Both the position numbers and the translations under genes were made by a program. A stretch of 64,000 nt of DNA from Anaeromyces robustus. Lineage: Eukaryota > Neocallimastigomycota > Neocallimastigomycetes > Neocallimastigales > Neocallimastigaceae. Below, piece after piece: positions 1 to 13,705 of the stretch (its first letter is position 1; each line of letters opens with the position of its first letter). The stretch is taken from the NCBI GenBank assembly GCA_002104895.1, contig MCFG01000308.1, positions 1 to 64,000 on the forward strand. Reading direction: 5' to 3'. Under the pieces are notes generated by a model. It searched no databases. It saw nothing but the letters and a program-made list of their open reading frames with translations, and had not been told where the DNA came from.

Positions 1-179
1 AAGAAAATTATTAAACAACGAAATATGAAGTTGAAGAAATTCTCGATAAAAGAAAACACTACGGCAAAATTCAATACCTTATAAAATGGAAAGGCTACCC
101 TTTATCTGAAGCTTCTTGGGAACCAGAGTCAAATCTTAATTGTCCAGAACTACTTAAGAAATTTAACAAAGCAAATTAG
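1..179 (+). CDS. Chromodomain end of a Ty3/gypsy integrase (partial)
   Basis: From about position 21 the frame reads YEVEEILDKRK, YLIKWKGYP, SWEPESNL and ends at a TAG at 177-179. This is a chromodomain (aromatic Y/W/W cage and the WKGY and WEP signatures), as found at the integrase C-terminus of chromoviruses, where it is thought to guide integration to marked chromatin. Only the tail of pol lies in the window; the rest is off the left edge. It is followed by a 326-bp 3' untranslated stretch, a polypurine tract and an LTR, the expected order for the end of a gypsy element. The same 3' end occurs in the gag-protease elements further right, so this is a good model for the missing pol end of that family. 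Confidence 0.85.
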
Positions 180-378
180 AAACTTAAATTGAAAAAGAAT
201 CTTTAATATTATTATACTTTAATTTTATTAATATCAAACTTATTATATATCAATATCAACTTATAATACTTATTATTATTAATATTAAATAATCTTATCA
301 ATATCAATATCTAAATGTAATTCTTTATCAATGTAATTTTATTAATAAACATGTATATTTTTATATTATAATTTACAC

Positions 379-417
<39 letters not shown>

Positions 418-505
418 ATATTGAAACTTTATAAATAAAAAAATTTTTTCTTATTTTAGCCTGATGTTGAGATTCGTCTGGTATCCGAATCCTAGAGGAG
501 GACCA
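180..505 (+). other. 3' untranslated region and polypurine tract of the chromodomain element
   Basis: AT-rich non-coding stretch with a long A run (about 382-416) and the conserved segment 474-505 ending AGAGGAGGACCA directly before the LTR. The same ending precedes the family-A LTRs at 25767 (-), 56053 (-) and 61279 (+), which identifies it as the plus-strand primer site and 3' internal boundary. Confidence 0.75.
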
Positions 506-1000
506 TGTAACGAAACTCATAATCAGTAAATTAGTAACCATGGTTTAGTGGTTAAATACTATGACCATCGAGCTGAACTCCTTGGGTTCGACTCACACTC
601 ATTCTCAATTTATAAAAAATTTTTTATTTTAAGAAAAATTTATTATTAATTTCTGTATTTTATTTCTGTATTTTATTTCTGTATTTTATCATAGAAATTA
701 ATAGAATAAAATCAGAAATTTTCGGATAAAAATTTTTTATAATTTATCCTTTTTCCATAAGATTCTTTTTTATCAAAAAAATTTAAGTTTCGAGAACTTT
801 TTAGAAATTTTTATTATTTTCAAAAAAAAATATAAATAGGTGTAAAATTCATTAATAAAATATTTTTAAATTCGTGCTTTTATTAATTAGTTTATAAGTA
901 ATTTGAAATATTATAATAACTAATTAATAATTAATATTTATACTTTAAAATTAATAAAACTTATTTCTAACAAAACATATTTATTTTAAATTACTTTATT
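506..1000 (+). repeat. Family-A LTR (3' LTR of the chromodomain element, right side incomplete)
   Basis: Starts TGTAACGAAACTC after the polypurine tract. It contains the tRNA-like module (A-box-like GGTTTAGTGG, B box GGGTTCGACTC near 579), a TATAAATA box near 832 and the downstream GTGCTTTTAT motif near 876. Similarity to full-length family-A LTRs fades at about 1000, where the copia sequence begins. Confidence 0.8.
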
Positions 1001-1002
1001 GT

Positions 1003-3393
1003 TTATAAACCTATTGTGTAAAAGCAAACGTTACAATTATTATTATTATTTTTATTATTTCTATTATAATAAAAATCTTTAAAATTTTTAATATTTGATT
1101 TATTTTTAATATTTAATTTTTCTTGATTAATATTTAATTTATTAAAATTAATTTGGTCACTGTAACTTGGAACAAAATTGGAGATTTTTGGATTGTTATC
1201 AATAAATAAAGTTTTGACTTTTCTTTTAAATGATAAAGTGGACTTTTTGTTTACATATGGTGTAATAATATTTTCTAAATTTTTATTATAAACTTGTATA
1301 TTATTATTATTATTCTGCAATATATTATTTGAATTGTTATTTAAATTATTTGTATTAAAAATTTTATTATCATTATTAGAAAAATTTTTATTGTTAATAT
1401 TGTTATTTATATTATCATTTATATTAAAAACCTTATTATTATTAATTTGTTCATTAATATTTGAATTATTAATATTATTGTGTTCAGAATTATTATTATA
1501 AAAATTTTCATTAATTAAATTTTCATTTTTATTATTATTTAATATATTATTATGTAAATTTTCATATTCATCAAATTTATTATTAAATAAGGTTTTGTCT
1601 GTGTTAATTTCATTAAAATTATTTTTAATTGAATTATTATTTTTTATTTCAAAATTTGAAAAATTTTATTATTAAATTTTTTTTCATCAAAAAATTTTTT
1701 ATCAAAAATTTGATTTTTATTTTTTGAAATTTCAGAATCTAAATTTTTGGAGCTACTTTGAGTAGCAATATCTTTAGAATTTGTATTATAATTTTTGTTG
1801 TTGTTTATATCATTTAGATCCTCTTTCAAAGAACTTTCAGGATCTATATTATTTATTAGTCCATCATCTTCGCCTTCAGAAGAAATTTCTGAAGAATAAT
1901 GACTACTTTCTTCTGAAAAATTTGTCGTGTTTTCATTATTTTTGTTAATGTTTATTTGTTTATTGTTATTATTTTGTGAAATATTATTGCTTAAATTTTC
2001 TTTAAAATTATTATTTGAATCTAAATTAATATTTATATTGTAAGAGAATAAATTATGATCATTATCATTGATGTTAGTGAAGTTATTTAATTTTAAATTG
2101 GATGGAGTATCCTCCAAACAATATATTTCTCTTACTTTATGTAATTTAAAATTATTATAATCCATAATAATATAGCAATTAGACTTTTCACTAAATCCAA
2201 GAAAGATACCTTTCTTTGCATTTGGTGAAAATTTATTTCTGTGTTGCTCATAATTTTTATAATAAGTTAAGCAACCAAAAACTTTTATATGGTTAACATT
2301 TGTTTTATTACCTGAAAATATTTCATCAGGTATTTTATTGTTTATACTAGAGTGTGGGATTTTATTATAAATATAATTTGCATAAATAATCGCGAAATCC
2401 CAAAAATTTTCACTTAAACCGCTCCAGTATAACAAAGTCTTTGTACAAGAAATAATGGTTTGATTATATCTTTCTGCTAAACCATTATTTTCTGGATTAT
2501 AGGGAGGTGAATACACTTTTGATATACCAAATTCATTACAAAAGTCATTAATTTTCTTATTATTGTATTCCCTTCCCATATCTGATTTAAAAATTTTTAT
2601 TTTCCTATTCTTATTATTATTGTTTAGTAATTTAAATGCATGTATTATAATATCCACTGCTTCTGATTTATTTTTAAGTAAATATAACCAACATTTTCTA
2701 CTGTATTCATCAATGATGGTTAATATATACTTTTTACCAGTATAAGATTCCTTTACTGGCCCTATAATATCAGAGTGGATAATTTCTAGTACTTCTCTGG
2801 CTTTTGGTGTTATTTTATTATGTGGATTTCTTTTCATTTTTGCAATTTTACATTCATTGCAAAAATTTTCTTTAATATTATGTAATTTTAAATAATTCTT
2901 TAAATCTTCCGTGTAAAAATGGCCAAGCCGTCGATAAATTAATTCATCGACATTTTGAAAATTTTGTATGGCCATTATGTTGTTTTTATGGTTCATTATT
3001 TCATACTTCGATAAACAATAGCTATAAATGTTTATTACATTTCTTTTGTTTGACTGATAGTTAGCTATTGTTTTGTAGTTTGAATCTAGCAATCTAAGAA
3101 TAACATTATCGTTTAATTTTTCAATTAAAACTTTTATTCCAGATTTAGCTAGTTCAACACCACTAATCATGTTTTTTGTTACGTTTTTTGAGTATAAAAC
3201 ATGATTTAATTTTAAAGTATGTTTATTAATTTTTAAATCCACTTCACCAAAGCTTTCAAATTCGCAGACAGTACCATTAGCACATTTTTAAATTATTTTT
3301 TCGTTCTTAAAATTCTTTAAAATATTTTTATTGTTATATGTTCTCCAGCGCCTGAATCATATAACCATTCAATTTTATTATTATTATTTTTAC
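1003..3393 (-). mobile_element. Copia (Ty1) retrotransposon fragment: protease, integrase, Asn-rich linker; broken
   Basis: Read on the - strand, the order is: a protease motif YDSGAGEH (near 3345), a GAG-pre-integrase Zn region (RRLGHFY, then CNEC), the integrase core and a long Asn-rich linker. Within the frame 3242-1644 the integrase catalytic residues are D158 (HSD), D221 (KSDMGREY) and E257, which fits a DD35E core; PPYNPENNGLAER is the usual context of the Glu. Protease before integrase with no reverse transcriptase between them is copia order. No RT domain is present in the window part. It is a fossil, broken, and abuts gypsy sequence at 3394. A second copy at 32122-34977 is very similar, so this family was active fairly recently. 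Confidence 0.85.
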
Positions 3394-4661
3394 TTATATT
3401 TGATGGGCCTTCCATATCAGTTTTACTTTTTCTTCTTCTTTGTCAATGATTCTTCTGTAATTTTCCTTGTCTTTAAAATACCTTATTCCTTCTATTTCAA
3501 CTATTTTGTCATTTAAAAATTTTTTCATGATCTCGGTTAAGGTATTTTGTTCTTCGGTAGATTCTAAATTTTCCTTTAGGTTATTACTTGCATTATCTTG
3601 TTTTCCTGAATTTCTTTGGACTTCTTTAAAGATCGCATTTACATGGAATTTCTTTGTTTTATTCAGCTTCTCCGAAGTTTCTTCGATAAGTTTATCTATT
3701 ATTAGTATAATCTTCTTATAATTGTTTTCATATACCTTTTTCATGTCACATAAATCTGGATTTTTATGTGTAGACTCCATAAAATCATTTCCTGGATTAT
3801 ATTGTAATATATAGAAGTCTATATTGGTTAATTTATTTTGAGTATACTGTAATATATCGCGTCTAAATAATTTCAATTTATTTAATAACTTATTCAATTT
3901 ATTTTCATTAATTTCACATATATTAATAATTATATATATATATTTCAGTATACTCTAATATATTATTGAATATATTATTTAATTTATTTTCATATATATT
4001 ATCATTGGTATTCTTTGAATCAAAATTTTTATATTGACAGTCTTCAAAATTTTCTGGTTCACTGCCCAACTTAATTTTTCAAAATTTTTTATATACCCAT
4101 TGATTTCAAATTGAAAAATTTTTTATCAGTAGGTAAATTTTTTGAATTTTTAAATTTATTAAAATTTAAAATTTTATTTTCTCCTAATATATCCAAAGCG
4201 GTAGATTTAATTTTTTCACCAGAATTTTCTTGCTCTTGTCCTTGATTTTTATTATAATATTTGTCCTTAATGATACTTTCTTTATCTTTATTTTGTCCAT
4301 TGTTTTTTCCTTTATTTTCAATTTCCCTTCTTTTAATTCTTGACAAGGCATCAGCTAAGGAGTTTTTTTTGCCTTGTTCGTATTATTCAATTTTAACACG
4401 AAGCATACTGATGGTAATACACCATCTAATATATCTTATATTAAGAGGTTCTTTATTGTTGAATAAACCAATTAATGGTTTATGATCTATGAAGAGTATC
4501 GTTTCATATCTATTTCCAGATATGTACGATTTAAACTTATTAATTGCGAAATATACAGCAATACCTTCTAAATCTTTAATGCTGTAATTTCTTTCGGCCT
4601 TTGTGAGAGATTTACTCACGTAATGAATTGGATGTTCTAAGTTATCTTCTTTTTTCTGTAG
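3394..4661 (-). mobile_element. Ty3/gypsy pol fragment (RNase H to integrase Zn region); broken
   Basis: On the - strand this begins in RNase H (HYVSKSLTKAERNYS, DLEG, FIDHKPLIGLF) and runs through a charged linker to the start of the integrase Zn region (NYRRIIDKEEEKVKLIW, KAHQ). It is close to the + strand copy at 24157-25050, with long identical peptide stretches, so both belong to one subfamily. It is a fossil fragment, broken, bounded by copia sequence at 3393 and a family-A LTR at 4662. Confidence 0.85.
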
Positions 4662-5123
4662 TGTAAAGAATTGTAAAAATAAATTAATTATTTTAAACAA
4701 TTACTTTTATTGACCCAATGGGTCGACACAGAAAGTAAATCAGAAATGAAAATTTGTTTTATAAGAACTAGTTTTAATAATTTTATTAAGTTTTAAAAAT
4801 TATTTATTTATTAATTTTGTAATATTCTGAATTACTTATAATTAATTAATAAAATCGCGAAGAATTAATCATTTAAAAATTTTACACTTATTTATACTTT
4901 TTACGGAAAAATAGTTTTCTTTGTAAAAAGTTATTTAAAATTTCTAGAAACTTTTGATTAAAAATCTTATAGAAAAAATTAGAAAAATTTAATATAAAAG
5001 TTGTATAAAATTTTTGATTGTATTCTATTAATTTCTACGTAAAATACAGAAATAAAAATACAGAAATTTATAATAAAAATTTAAAAAAATGAAATTTTTT
5101 ATAAAGTTTGGAACAAGTGTGAG
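4662..5123 (-). repeat. Diverged family-A LTR fragment
   Basis: Reverse complement of the A LTR: starts TGTAAAG, keeps a GGGTCGACAC block (4720), the complement of the TATA region (near 4890) and GGAACAAGTGTGAG (5110-5123). The tRNA-like end is absent because LTR E begins at 5124. More diverged than the other A LTRs, so probably an older insertion. Confidence 0.65.
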
Positions 5124-6128
<1,005 letters not shown>

Positions 6129-6133
6129 AAATT

Positions 6134-6150
6134 TGGCGCCCAACGTGGGG
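6134..6150 (+). other. Primer-binding site of the E element
   Basis: TGGCGCCCAACGTGGGG follows the LTR E end. TGGCGCC is the classic start of a primer-binding site matching the CCA end of a tRNA. This contrasts with the A and B elements here, whose post-LTR sequences match their own LTR instead. Confidence 0.75.
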
Positions 6151-6397
6151 GGGGAAGCAAGACTTGATAGAATAGTATGAAAATATTAAGAAAATAATAA
6201 TTACAAGATTGATTTTATTATAATAACATATTAATTTTTTTTGTTTTCTTTTAAAATAGTTTATTATTATTATTTCTTTTTTTACAAATTTATAAATATC
6301 AAATATTTTTTTTTTATATAAAACCATAAAATTTTTTTTATTTATTTTGATTATTACATTTTTTTTCTTTGTTTTCTTTAAAAAAAATTTTATAAAA

Positions 6398-7752
6398 ATG
6401 TTTGATGCTACCAAACTACAAAAGGCTTTACCACTTCTCTCAGATTATGGTAAAGACGTGGACAGTTGGATGTATGAGTTCTCCAAAACTATGGAACTCT
6501 ATGACGTTTTGGAGCTAAGAAGAATTTTTGTCTGGGCTAAAGAAACAGTTGAGGAAGACATTCAGGGTGTCTTAAATTCACTAAGAACTAGAAGTGGTAA
6601 CGAAATAAGATACCCTGGACTTAAGGAAATACAAGCTACTATTGAGGATTATATGCACATTACGGAAAACGATAAATGTGCTGTTCTAAAATCTTTAAAA
6701 ATTAATAATGACGAAACTTTAAAGAAATTTAATTATAAATATAAGAAATTATATCAAAAATTGAGTCATGAATACAGAAGACTCATTTCTGTAAAGGATT
6801 ATACTAATGCTATCAGTACAAGAGTATTTCCTTGTTCAAGAGTTATGATAGAAGAATGTGAAACATTAAATGAAGCTTTTAATATTGCAGAAGTTGCCGA
6901 GGATGCAGAAAAAAAATTTCCAATGAAAATATTAAGGATGGATATGAAAAGGAAGCCAATATTATGGTAACCCAGAATTATATTAATAATGGTAATCCAT
7001 TATTAAATCATCCATTTTATGAAAATTTAAATTACAAGCAGCTACCAACGAATTAAATTCCTAATATTTCAAGGAATGAAGATAATAATTTTATTGCAAC
7101 AAATAATAGAAATTATGGACAGAACATGAGAACCAATAATTTTAGAAATCAGAACTATGTAAATTTTATTATTAATCCATATAATAACATAAACAAACAT
7201 AATAATAATTATAATAACAATAATAATATAAGGGGTAGCAAAATGAAATATTATAATAATAATCAATATATGAATAATAATAATAATAATCAATATATGA
7301 ATATAAATAATAATTATCACATGAACAATATGAGTAGAAATCATTCGGCCAATGAAAGAAGAGGTAATATTAATGTCAATAATTCGACTAATAATAATTT
7401 GACCAATAATATTCAAGATAATTATATGAACAAACGGAACAATAATAATATTCATTCTTTCAATTATCAAAATGATAATAATTATCAAAATAATACAAAT
7501 AATGTGGATAATACTATTAACACAATGGTCACTGCCATCAATGAAAATAACTCTTTTAATGGTGTTACAAATATATATAACAGTATTAATAGTAATTTTG
7601 GTAATAATACATTTAATAATAATATTAATAATAATTATATTTGTTACCGTTGCACCTTAAGAGGACATAAATCTTCCAATTGTTTTTATACATTCAAACA
7701 ATTGGCTGATATGGAAGAAAAAGGTTTAATAAAATTACCTTTAAACCATTAA
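6398..7752 (+). pseudogene. Gag region of the E gypsy element
   Basis: The first frame starts at ATG 6398 (MFDATKLQKALPLLSDYG) and reads a retrotransposon gag-like helical domain (DSWMYEFSKTMELYD, the MIEECETLNEAFNIAE region). A long Asn-rich stretch follows, then a CCHC zinc knuckle CYRCTLRGHKSSNC at 7642-7683 (C-x2-C-x4-H-x4-C). The reading frames do not form one open gag, so this copy is broken; it is a fossil of a gypsy-type element. The leader 6151-6397 is T-rich and non-coding. Confidence 0.7.
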
Positions 7753-7796
7753 ATGGGAGAAGGACAACTTCCATTAAACAAACCAATAACCAAAGC

Positions 7797-8393
7797 ATGA
7801 CTAAAAATTTCTACCATAATGAAAATAATGGATATATTAATACAATGGTAGAAAATAATAAAATTGTATCATTAAACAATAATTATAATGGTCACAATCA
7901 ATCTTATAATAATACTAATTTTTCTCAAAATAATATAAACTTACTATATGAGATTATAGCTGCTGCTACTCGTACTTCTGGGAATAAGAGTAAACATAAT
8001 GAAAAACCCTATGAAAGAAAGTTAGGAAAGGATAGTCTTAAAAATAATCCCATTCCTATTCACACAGCAGCTATGAATTTTAATAATGAAAACAATATTA
8101 ATGATTATAATAATGTTGTTAGTGGTATTAATAATAATATTAATGATAATTCAAAATATAATAATAACGATAATAATAATAATGATGATCATTACGACAT
8201 TAATAAAAATTCAACTATCAATAATAATAATAACAATCATAATAATAAAAATAATGAAAATATTAATAATATAACTATGAATGATAATAACAGTCAAACA
8301 TCAAGAAATACAAATATATCTGATGATGCTATTATGGTAGATGATACTATTATGGTGTTAGCTGTTATTATGGGACTATCATCCCATATATAA
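7797..8393 (+). pseudogene. Asn-rich post-gag segment of the E element
   Basis: Open frame of 198 residues, over a third Asn, with one less biased block (LLYEIIAAATRTSGNKSKH). That block resembles a segment after the zinc knuckle of the - strand gag at 8400-10028 (YNDIIVAAKRSRDEK), suggesting two members of a related lineage meeting tail to tail near 8395. No protease, RT or integrase follows. Confidence 0.45.
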
Positions 8394-8399
8394 CACATC

Positions 8400-10028
8400 A
8401 TAGCTTGTGAATGGAAAACTGAAATATCTTCTATCAACAACCTTCATTTTAGATTCTTCATTTATAATATTTTTAGAATTTTTAACCTTATTATCATCAT
8501 TGATTTTATTATTGTTATTATTGTTATTATTATTATTATTATTATAATTATTATTATTATTATAATTATTATTATTATTATAATTATTATTATTATTATA
8601 ATTATTATAATTATTATTATTATCTTCATTATTATTAACAGAACTATTTCTAGAATGATTTTTCGTTTGACTTCTAGTTCTGGGTCTAAGTACTTTCCTT
8701 TCCTGAATATTTTTAGTTATTTCAGTAGCTTGTTTCTCTTGAATTTCCTGTACTTCATTTTCTTGATTATTTTCTCTATATTTTCAAAATTATTATTTCC
8801 ATTATTATTATTATTATTTTCCAATTTATTGTTATTTTGATTATTATTTTTATTATTAATAAATCTTTTTGATTTTGGTAGAGAATTTGAATTCTTTTCA
8901 TCTCTACTTCTTTTAGCAGCAACTATTATATCATTATATTTATCGAACCAAGTAGTTGCTGTTAATATTTTAGGGTTGGCATTTTGATTATTGGAAGTTA
9001 GCCTTCTTCCATTATTTAGTTTTTTTGTGAATTTATATAATTGATATAACCTGGGTCTTGTTGAAATTGTGCAAAATCGGCACAATCTTTTATACCATGT
9101 CCAGGCTGTTTACAGAAATAACAAGTTTTTACTTGTAAATTCTGCATTCTAGTAATCAATTCATCCATTTCTGGTTCTTTGCCTTTATTATTATTTTGTG
9201 TTATATTATTAAAATTACTTGAGTTATTATTGTTATTATTGTTATTATTAGTTCCAGTATAATTATTAAAATTGTTAAAATTATTTCCTTTGTAATTGTA
9301 TCCATTTGAATTATTATATCTCATTGTTTGTCCTCCGGCTGAACTTTTAAACATATTATTAAATGGCATTTGGTTATTAGGTGCAGGTACATTATTAAAA
9401 TTATTTATTGGATACTGATTATTGATATTGGGATTATAGGAATATCTTTCATTTGCTCTTGATCTTCTATCCCTATAATTATTTGTTCCCATTCTATTAT
9501 TATAGTTGAGGTAGTATCCAACTTCTTGTGATTCCCTTAAAATATTTTCATATTTTTCGGCGAGACTGCAAGCTTCTTCAATTGTACCAGTCTCAGCCAT
9601 CGTAACCCTTTCGTATACCTGGAATCTTGGCCTAAGCGAATTCTCATAATCAATGACTGATATAGAAGATTTATCGCTAGATTCCAATTGATCATATAAA
9701 TCGAGGTGTCTAGTATTAAAATCATAGACAGTTTCATTTGGTTCTATCACCAATCTTTTCAACTGTCTTGTCAACCTTTTTATTTTCTCTCCAATATTTC
9801 TTCTTTATAAGGTTGACACATTCATCAAGATCCAGAGCTCTATTAACACTTGACTGCTTTTCGATGAGTACTCTTATAATATCATAATGTAGCTAAATTT
9901 TGCTTAAACCAGTCATTGATTCTAAACTTCTATATCTCTTCATCTTTATGGGAGCCACCAATTCTTGGAAGAGTTTTAGTATCTACTTCCATTATTCCAG
10001 TACTAGAACTACTTGTAGAACCAGACAT
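8400..10028 (-). pseudogene. Gypsy-type gag fossil related to the E element
   Basis: On the - strand a start at 10028 reads MSGSTSSSSTGIMEVD. The longer frame 9774-9016 holds a gag domain (NETVYDFNTRHLDLYDQL, the VTMAETGTIEEACSLAEKY region) and a CCHC knuckle CYFCKQPGHGIKDC at about 9123-9082. An Asn-rich and basic tail continues toward 8400 (LRPRTRSQTKN). It is in several pieces, hence broken; no pol follows. It lies convergently with the E gag. Confidence 0.65.
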
Positions 10029-10445
10029 AATTAAATTAATATTTATTTTTTATTTTTTTTTTTTTTTTTGTTGTTGTTTTGTTGTCAAATAGATGTTAAT
10101 AACAATTACAATAATCAAATAAATATTCGTGTTTATTATAATTATGAAAATTACTATACTATGTAAAATTTAACTATATCTATATGTTTTACTATTATTA
10201 TTATTTTAATTTTTTTTTTTTTTACTATCACTACTAAAGAATAAATATATGAGTAATAATTATTATCACATCACTATTATATCTAATTAAATTTTATACT
10301 ATTTCTCTTCTAACTTATAATAGTTTAGTTGTATTTTGTATAATTACTTATCTTAATATTATTATATATATATAAAATTATTATATATAATATTAAATTT
10401 ATTACTATTACTAATATTAATGTATATAAAAAAATATAATAAAGC

Positions 10446-10488
<43 letters not shown>

Positions 10489-10892
10489 GCTTATATATAA
10501 AATAATAATTTTGTAACCTATAAGGCTATAAAATTACTTAATTCCTAGACTATAACTATCTTATTACTAATCTAAAATTAAATTCAAATATATATATATT
10601 TCTCTCTAAACTAATTTATTACTAATTTATAATTAAATTCGAATATATATATATTAAAATATATAAATATTTCTCTCTAAAATAACTTATTTTACAATAG
10701 AAATTTAATTAAAGACTTATTCGTTTTTATTCTGGTCCGAATTCACAGTTGTCTTTAATAATTTTTAACACTAAATATAAAAATAACACGCTTATAAAAT
10801 TTATTATTAAACACTGTTATTATATTTTAAATTTTATTAATATTTATTTAATATTTATATAATATTTTTTTTTTTTCAAATTTTATATATAT
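10029..10892. other. AT-rich stretch upstream of the - strand gag
   Basis: No reading frame of interest. Contains T runs (10050-10070, 10210-10222), a TTA run (10443-10490) and two similar TATATATATTTCTCTCTAA segments (near 10600 and 10670). It is probably leader and LTR of the gag at 8400-10028, but LTR ends and a primer site could not be delimited. Confidence 0.4.
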
Positions 10893-12025
10893 TGTAACGA
10901 ACTTAGTGAGAAATTCACTAGGTTGTTGTAGTATTTCAATAATTAAAATAAAATAAACAAACAAAATAAATAACACAATATTAAAACATAATGTTTATGG
11001 ATTTATTTTGTATTTTATTTAATATTTAAATATTTAATATTTTTCTTATTAATAATGACTCAAAGAGTAAAAATAATATTAATACATTTCTTTTATATTC
11101 AAGACTTATTCTAAATCATTACGTGATTGGTTTACTTATTTAAATAACAAAATATTTAATTATTTAACTATTACTATAATTAAGTGAATACATAATTAGT
11201 ATCTAAATAAAATCGTATTTATATCTAAGTGAACGAATAACTAATATCTAAATAAATCTAACTAAGTGAATGAATAATTATAGACTAAATAATTCTATTA
11301 ATAAAATAAGTAAATGAACAAATGTATTAATAACTAAATAAATGAATAATTTTCCAAATCAAAAAGGTAAAAGTAGGATTCGAACCAGTGATATCTATGA
11401 TAAAGGTAGAAGTAGTTACCGTTGAGCCACGAAGTTCCTTAATGTCGTTGTTGATACCGTTACAATACCCCCCTTCGAAGATCGGATTCCAGACAATCAA
11501 TAGAATAGAAAACCTTGTCTAAAATGGAAATCAGAATCTGTAAGTTGCGAATAACCGAAAACTATAACGAAAACTAAAGAAAACTAAGAAAAAAAAAAAC
11601 AAAAATATTATTCACACTAAGAGCTGTCCAATGCAAGCGAGTTGTATGCTAAGGAGTAGTTTCCAAAATCTAAAAAGGTAGTTTCTAGCGATTCAAGAGC
11701 GATATCAGAGAGTTTAATAGTTCAAAAAGTAGCTAACATCCTCCTCTTGATAGAAATGCACTTATTTTGATGACTTTTTCCTTAATTCTTGATGGATGAG
11801 TGCATTCAAAACCTTTAGGCCCAAAGCTCGATGGATGCATTATCGTTCAGAAAAAATTTTCATAATTATTGAAATTTCTAAATTTTAATATTAAATAATG
11901 AAAATAATAATGTTAACAATGGTTACGTTGACAAAGGGATACTACAACAAGGTAGTGAATGTTTTACAACGGGAGTCATTATTGTAACGAACTTAGTGAG
12001 AAATTCATTAGGTTGTTGTAGTATT
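10893..12025 (-). mobile_element. Miniature LTR element (TRIM-like), family B
   Basis: On the - strand: LTR fragment 12025-11983, internal region 11982-11465 of only 518 bp without an ORF, and a full LTR 11464-10893 (572 bp, TGTAACGGTATC to GTTCGTTACA). A purine tract (complement of 11465-11480, GAAGGGGGGTAT) precedes the full LTR. The internal 5' end ATAATGACTC (11982-11973) is complementary to GAGTCATTAT in the LTR (11061-11052), just after a TATAAAA box. LTR-PBS-short spacer-polypurine-LTR is the layout of terminal-repeat retrotransposons in miniature, which move with help from others. The right LTR is cut by the A element starting at 12026. Confidence 0.65.
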
Positions 12026-12730
12026 TGTAACGAATCTCACAATTAGTAAAATAGTAACCATGGTCTAGTGGTTAGTAACTATGACCATCTGGGCGAACAC
12101 TCTGGGTTCGACTCACACCTTGTTCCAAATTTTATAAAAATTTTATTTTAAATTTATTTATTATAAATTTCTGTATTTTATTCTGTATTTGTTTCTGTAT
12201 TTTATTTCTGTATTTCTTTATAGAATTAAATGGAATAAAATTAGAAACTTTAAGAAAAAATTATATAATATTTCTTTATTTTTCTATGAGATTCATTTTA
12301 TAACAAAATATCTTAGTTTCTAGCAATTTTTATTATTTTTTATGAACTTTTATTTTTAAAACTATTTTTCCGCAAAAAGTATAAATAGGTGTAAAATCTT
12401 TAGTTAAAATATTTTTCTTTGTGCTTTTATTCTTTTAATAACTTTCATATATATTAGTAATAATTAATTCATAAGTAGTTCGAAATACTACAAAGATTAG
12501 TTATTATTAATTTTTAATAATTAATAAAACTATATTCTAATAAAACAAATTTTAAATAAAAAATAAATTAAAATTATACTAATATATATCGACGCCGACC
12601 TTCCGGGTTAACAAAGGAAAGGTGTTCCGATATTACAAAGTATAATTAACTTTCTTTTATTTTATTTTCTTTTCGTGTACGTTTTCAATACTGGTGTCAA
12701 TTGTAATATTGGAACTACCGTTCCGTTACA
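12026..12730 (+). repeat. Family-A LTR (5' LTR of the + strand gag-protease element)
   Basis: 705 bp, TGTAACGAATC to CCGTTACA. Parts in order: tRNA-like module (A box TGGTCTAGTGG, B box GGGTTCGACTC, about 12061-12116), TATAAATA at 12380, GTGCTTTTAT at 12421-12430, and a GGAAC/GTTCC hairpin at the 3' end. The next bases, ATATAAGCAC (12731-12740), match the complement of GTGCTTTTAT with one difference. Confidence 0.85.
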
Positions 12731-13705
12731 ATATAAGCACCCAATAAAAGAAACACCGCCTGGAACCTTAGTGTCGAAAATTTTGGAATCTGCTACCAAT
12801 TTTTAGTTTCTACCTTTTATTGGATTCTACCGCCTTTTAGAACTACCTTTTGGATACTACTTCTTTAGTTTTGATCGTAGAATACTACTTTTCCTAGTTT
12901 CTGGATACTACCTTTTCTAGCAATAATCTTTTAGCCTTAGTTTTTGGATACTTCTACCTTAGTCTTTGATTCCTAGTTATCTACCTTGTATAATTCTTAG
13001 TTTTAGTCTTGCCTTAGTTCTTGTTTACCTTTGTCTACTTTTCTTGAATAATTCTAGTATCCACCCAGTCAAGTATCCTTCGTGAATATAAATTTTCCTT
13101 GTGAAGTAAAAAAATAAAGCACCCAGATTCCACCCGTCCTTAGTTTAACCAAGTTCTTAGAACTACCGCTTAGTTTCTCTCCTTAGTCCTAGCTACTTTA
13201 CTTTGAATTGCCTTTGAACTACTTAGAAACCTTAGTTATTGGAAATTTTGTACCACCCTAGAATAGTTAAAAAATTTTCCTTGTGTAACATTTTGAAAAA
13301 TTTTCCTTGTACTACCCGAAGATAAAAATAGTGTACCCCATAGCATTTGAAAAAGATTTTGTACTACCCTGCCAGTGATATTTTCGGAAAATTAATAAAA
13401 TTAAATTAAAAAATTAAATAAATTAAATTAAGTGAATAAATATTAATAAATTAAATAAATTAATATAAAAAATTAAGTGAATGAATAAATTATAGAATAG
13501 ATAAATTAAATTATTTTTCAAAAAAATTTTTTCTAGTCAAAAAAAAAAAAAAAAAAAAAAAATTATTTTAGTTATAAAGTTTAAAAAAAAAAAAAAAAAT
13601 TCTTAAATAATCAATATAAACTTAATAAAATTGTTAATAAGGAGAATCATTCTGAGGATCTTTATTTTTATACTGTCTTTTTTCTTTTATAATTACATTT
13701 TCGAG

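Noticed and set aside
311-541. Phe-rich small frame on the - strand
   Set aside because: It runs through a poly(A) run and across the LTR boundary; no conserved counterpart.
6720-7002. CRISPR-like or regulatory repeats in AAT/TTA-rich stretches
   Set aside because: Only microsatellites and Asn codons; no regular repeat-spacer array occurs anywhere in the window.
7069-7488. Ile-rich open frame opposite the E gag
   Set aside because: It is the antisense of an AAT-rich Asn tract; composition alone explains it.
13533-13605. Poly(A) runs in the A leaders (also 28630-28705, 58930-58965, 48269-48302) as LINE tails
   Set aside because: They sit at the same place inside each leader and have no LINE sequence beside them, so they are part of the element.
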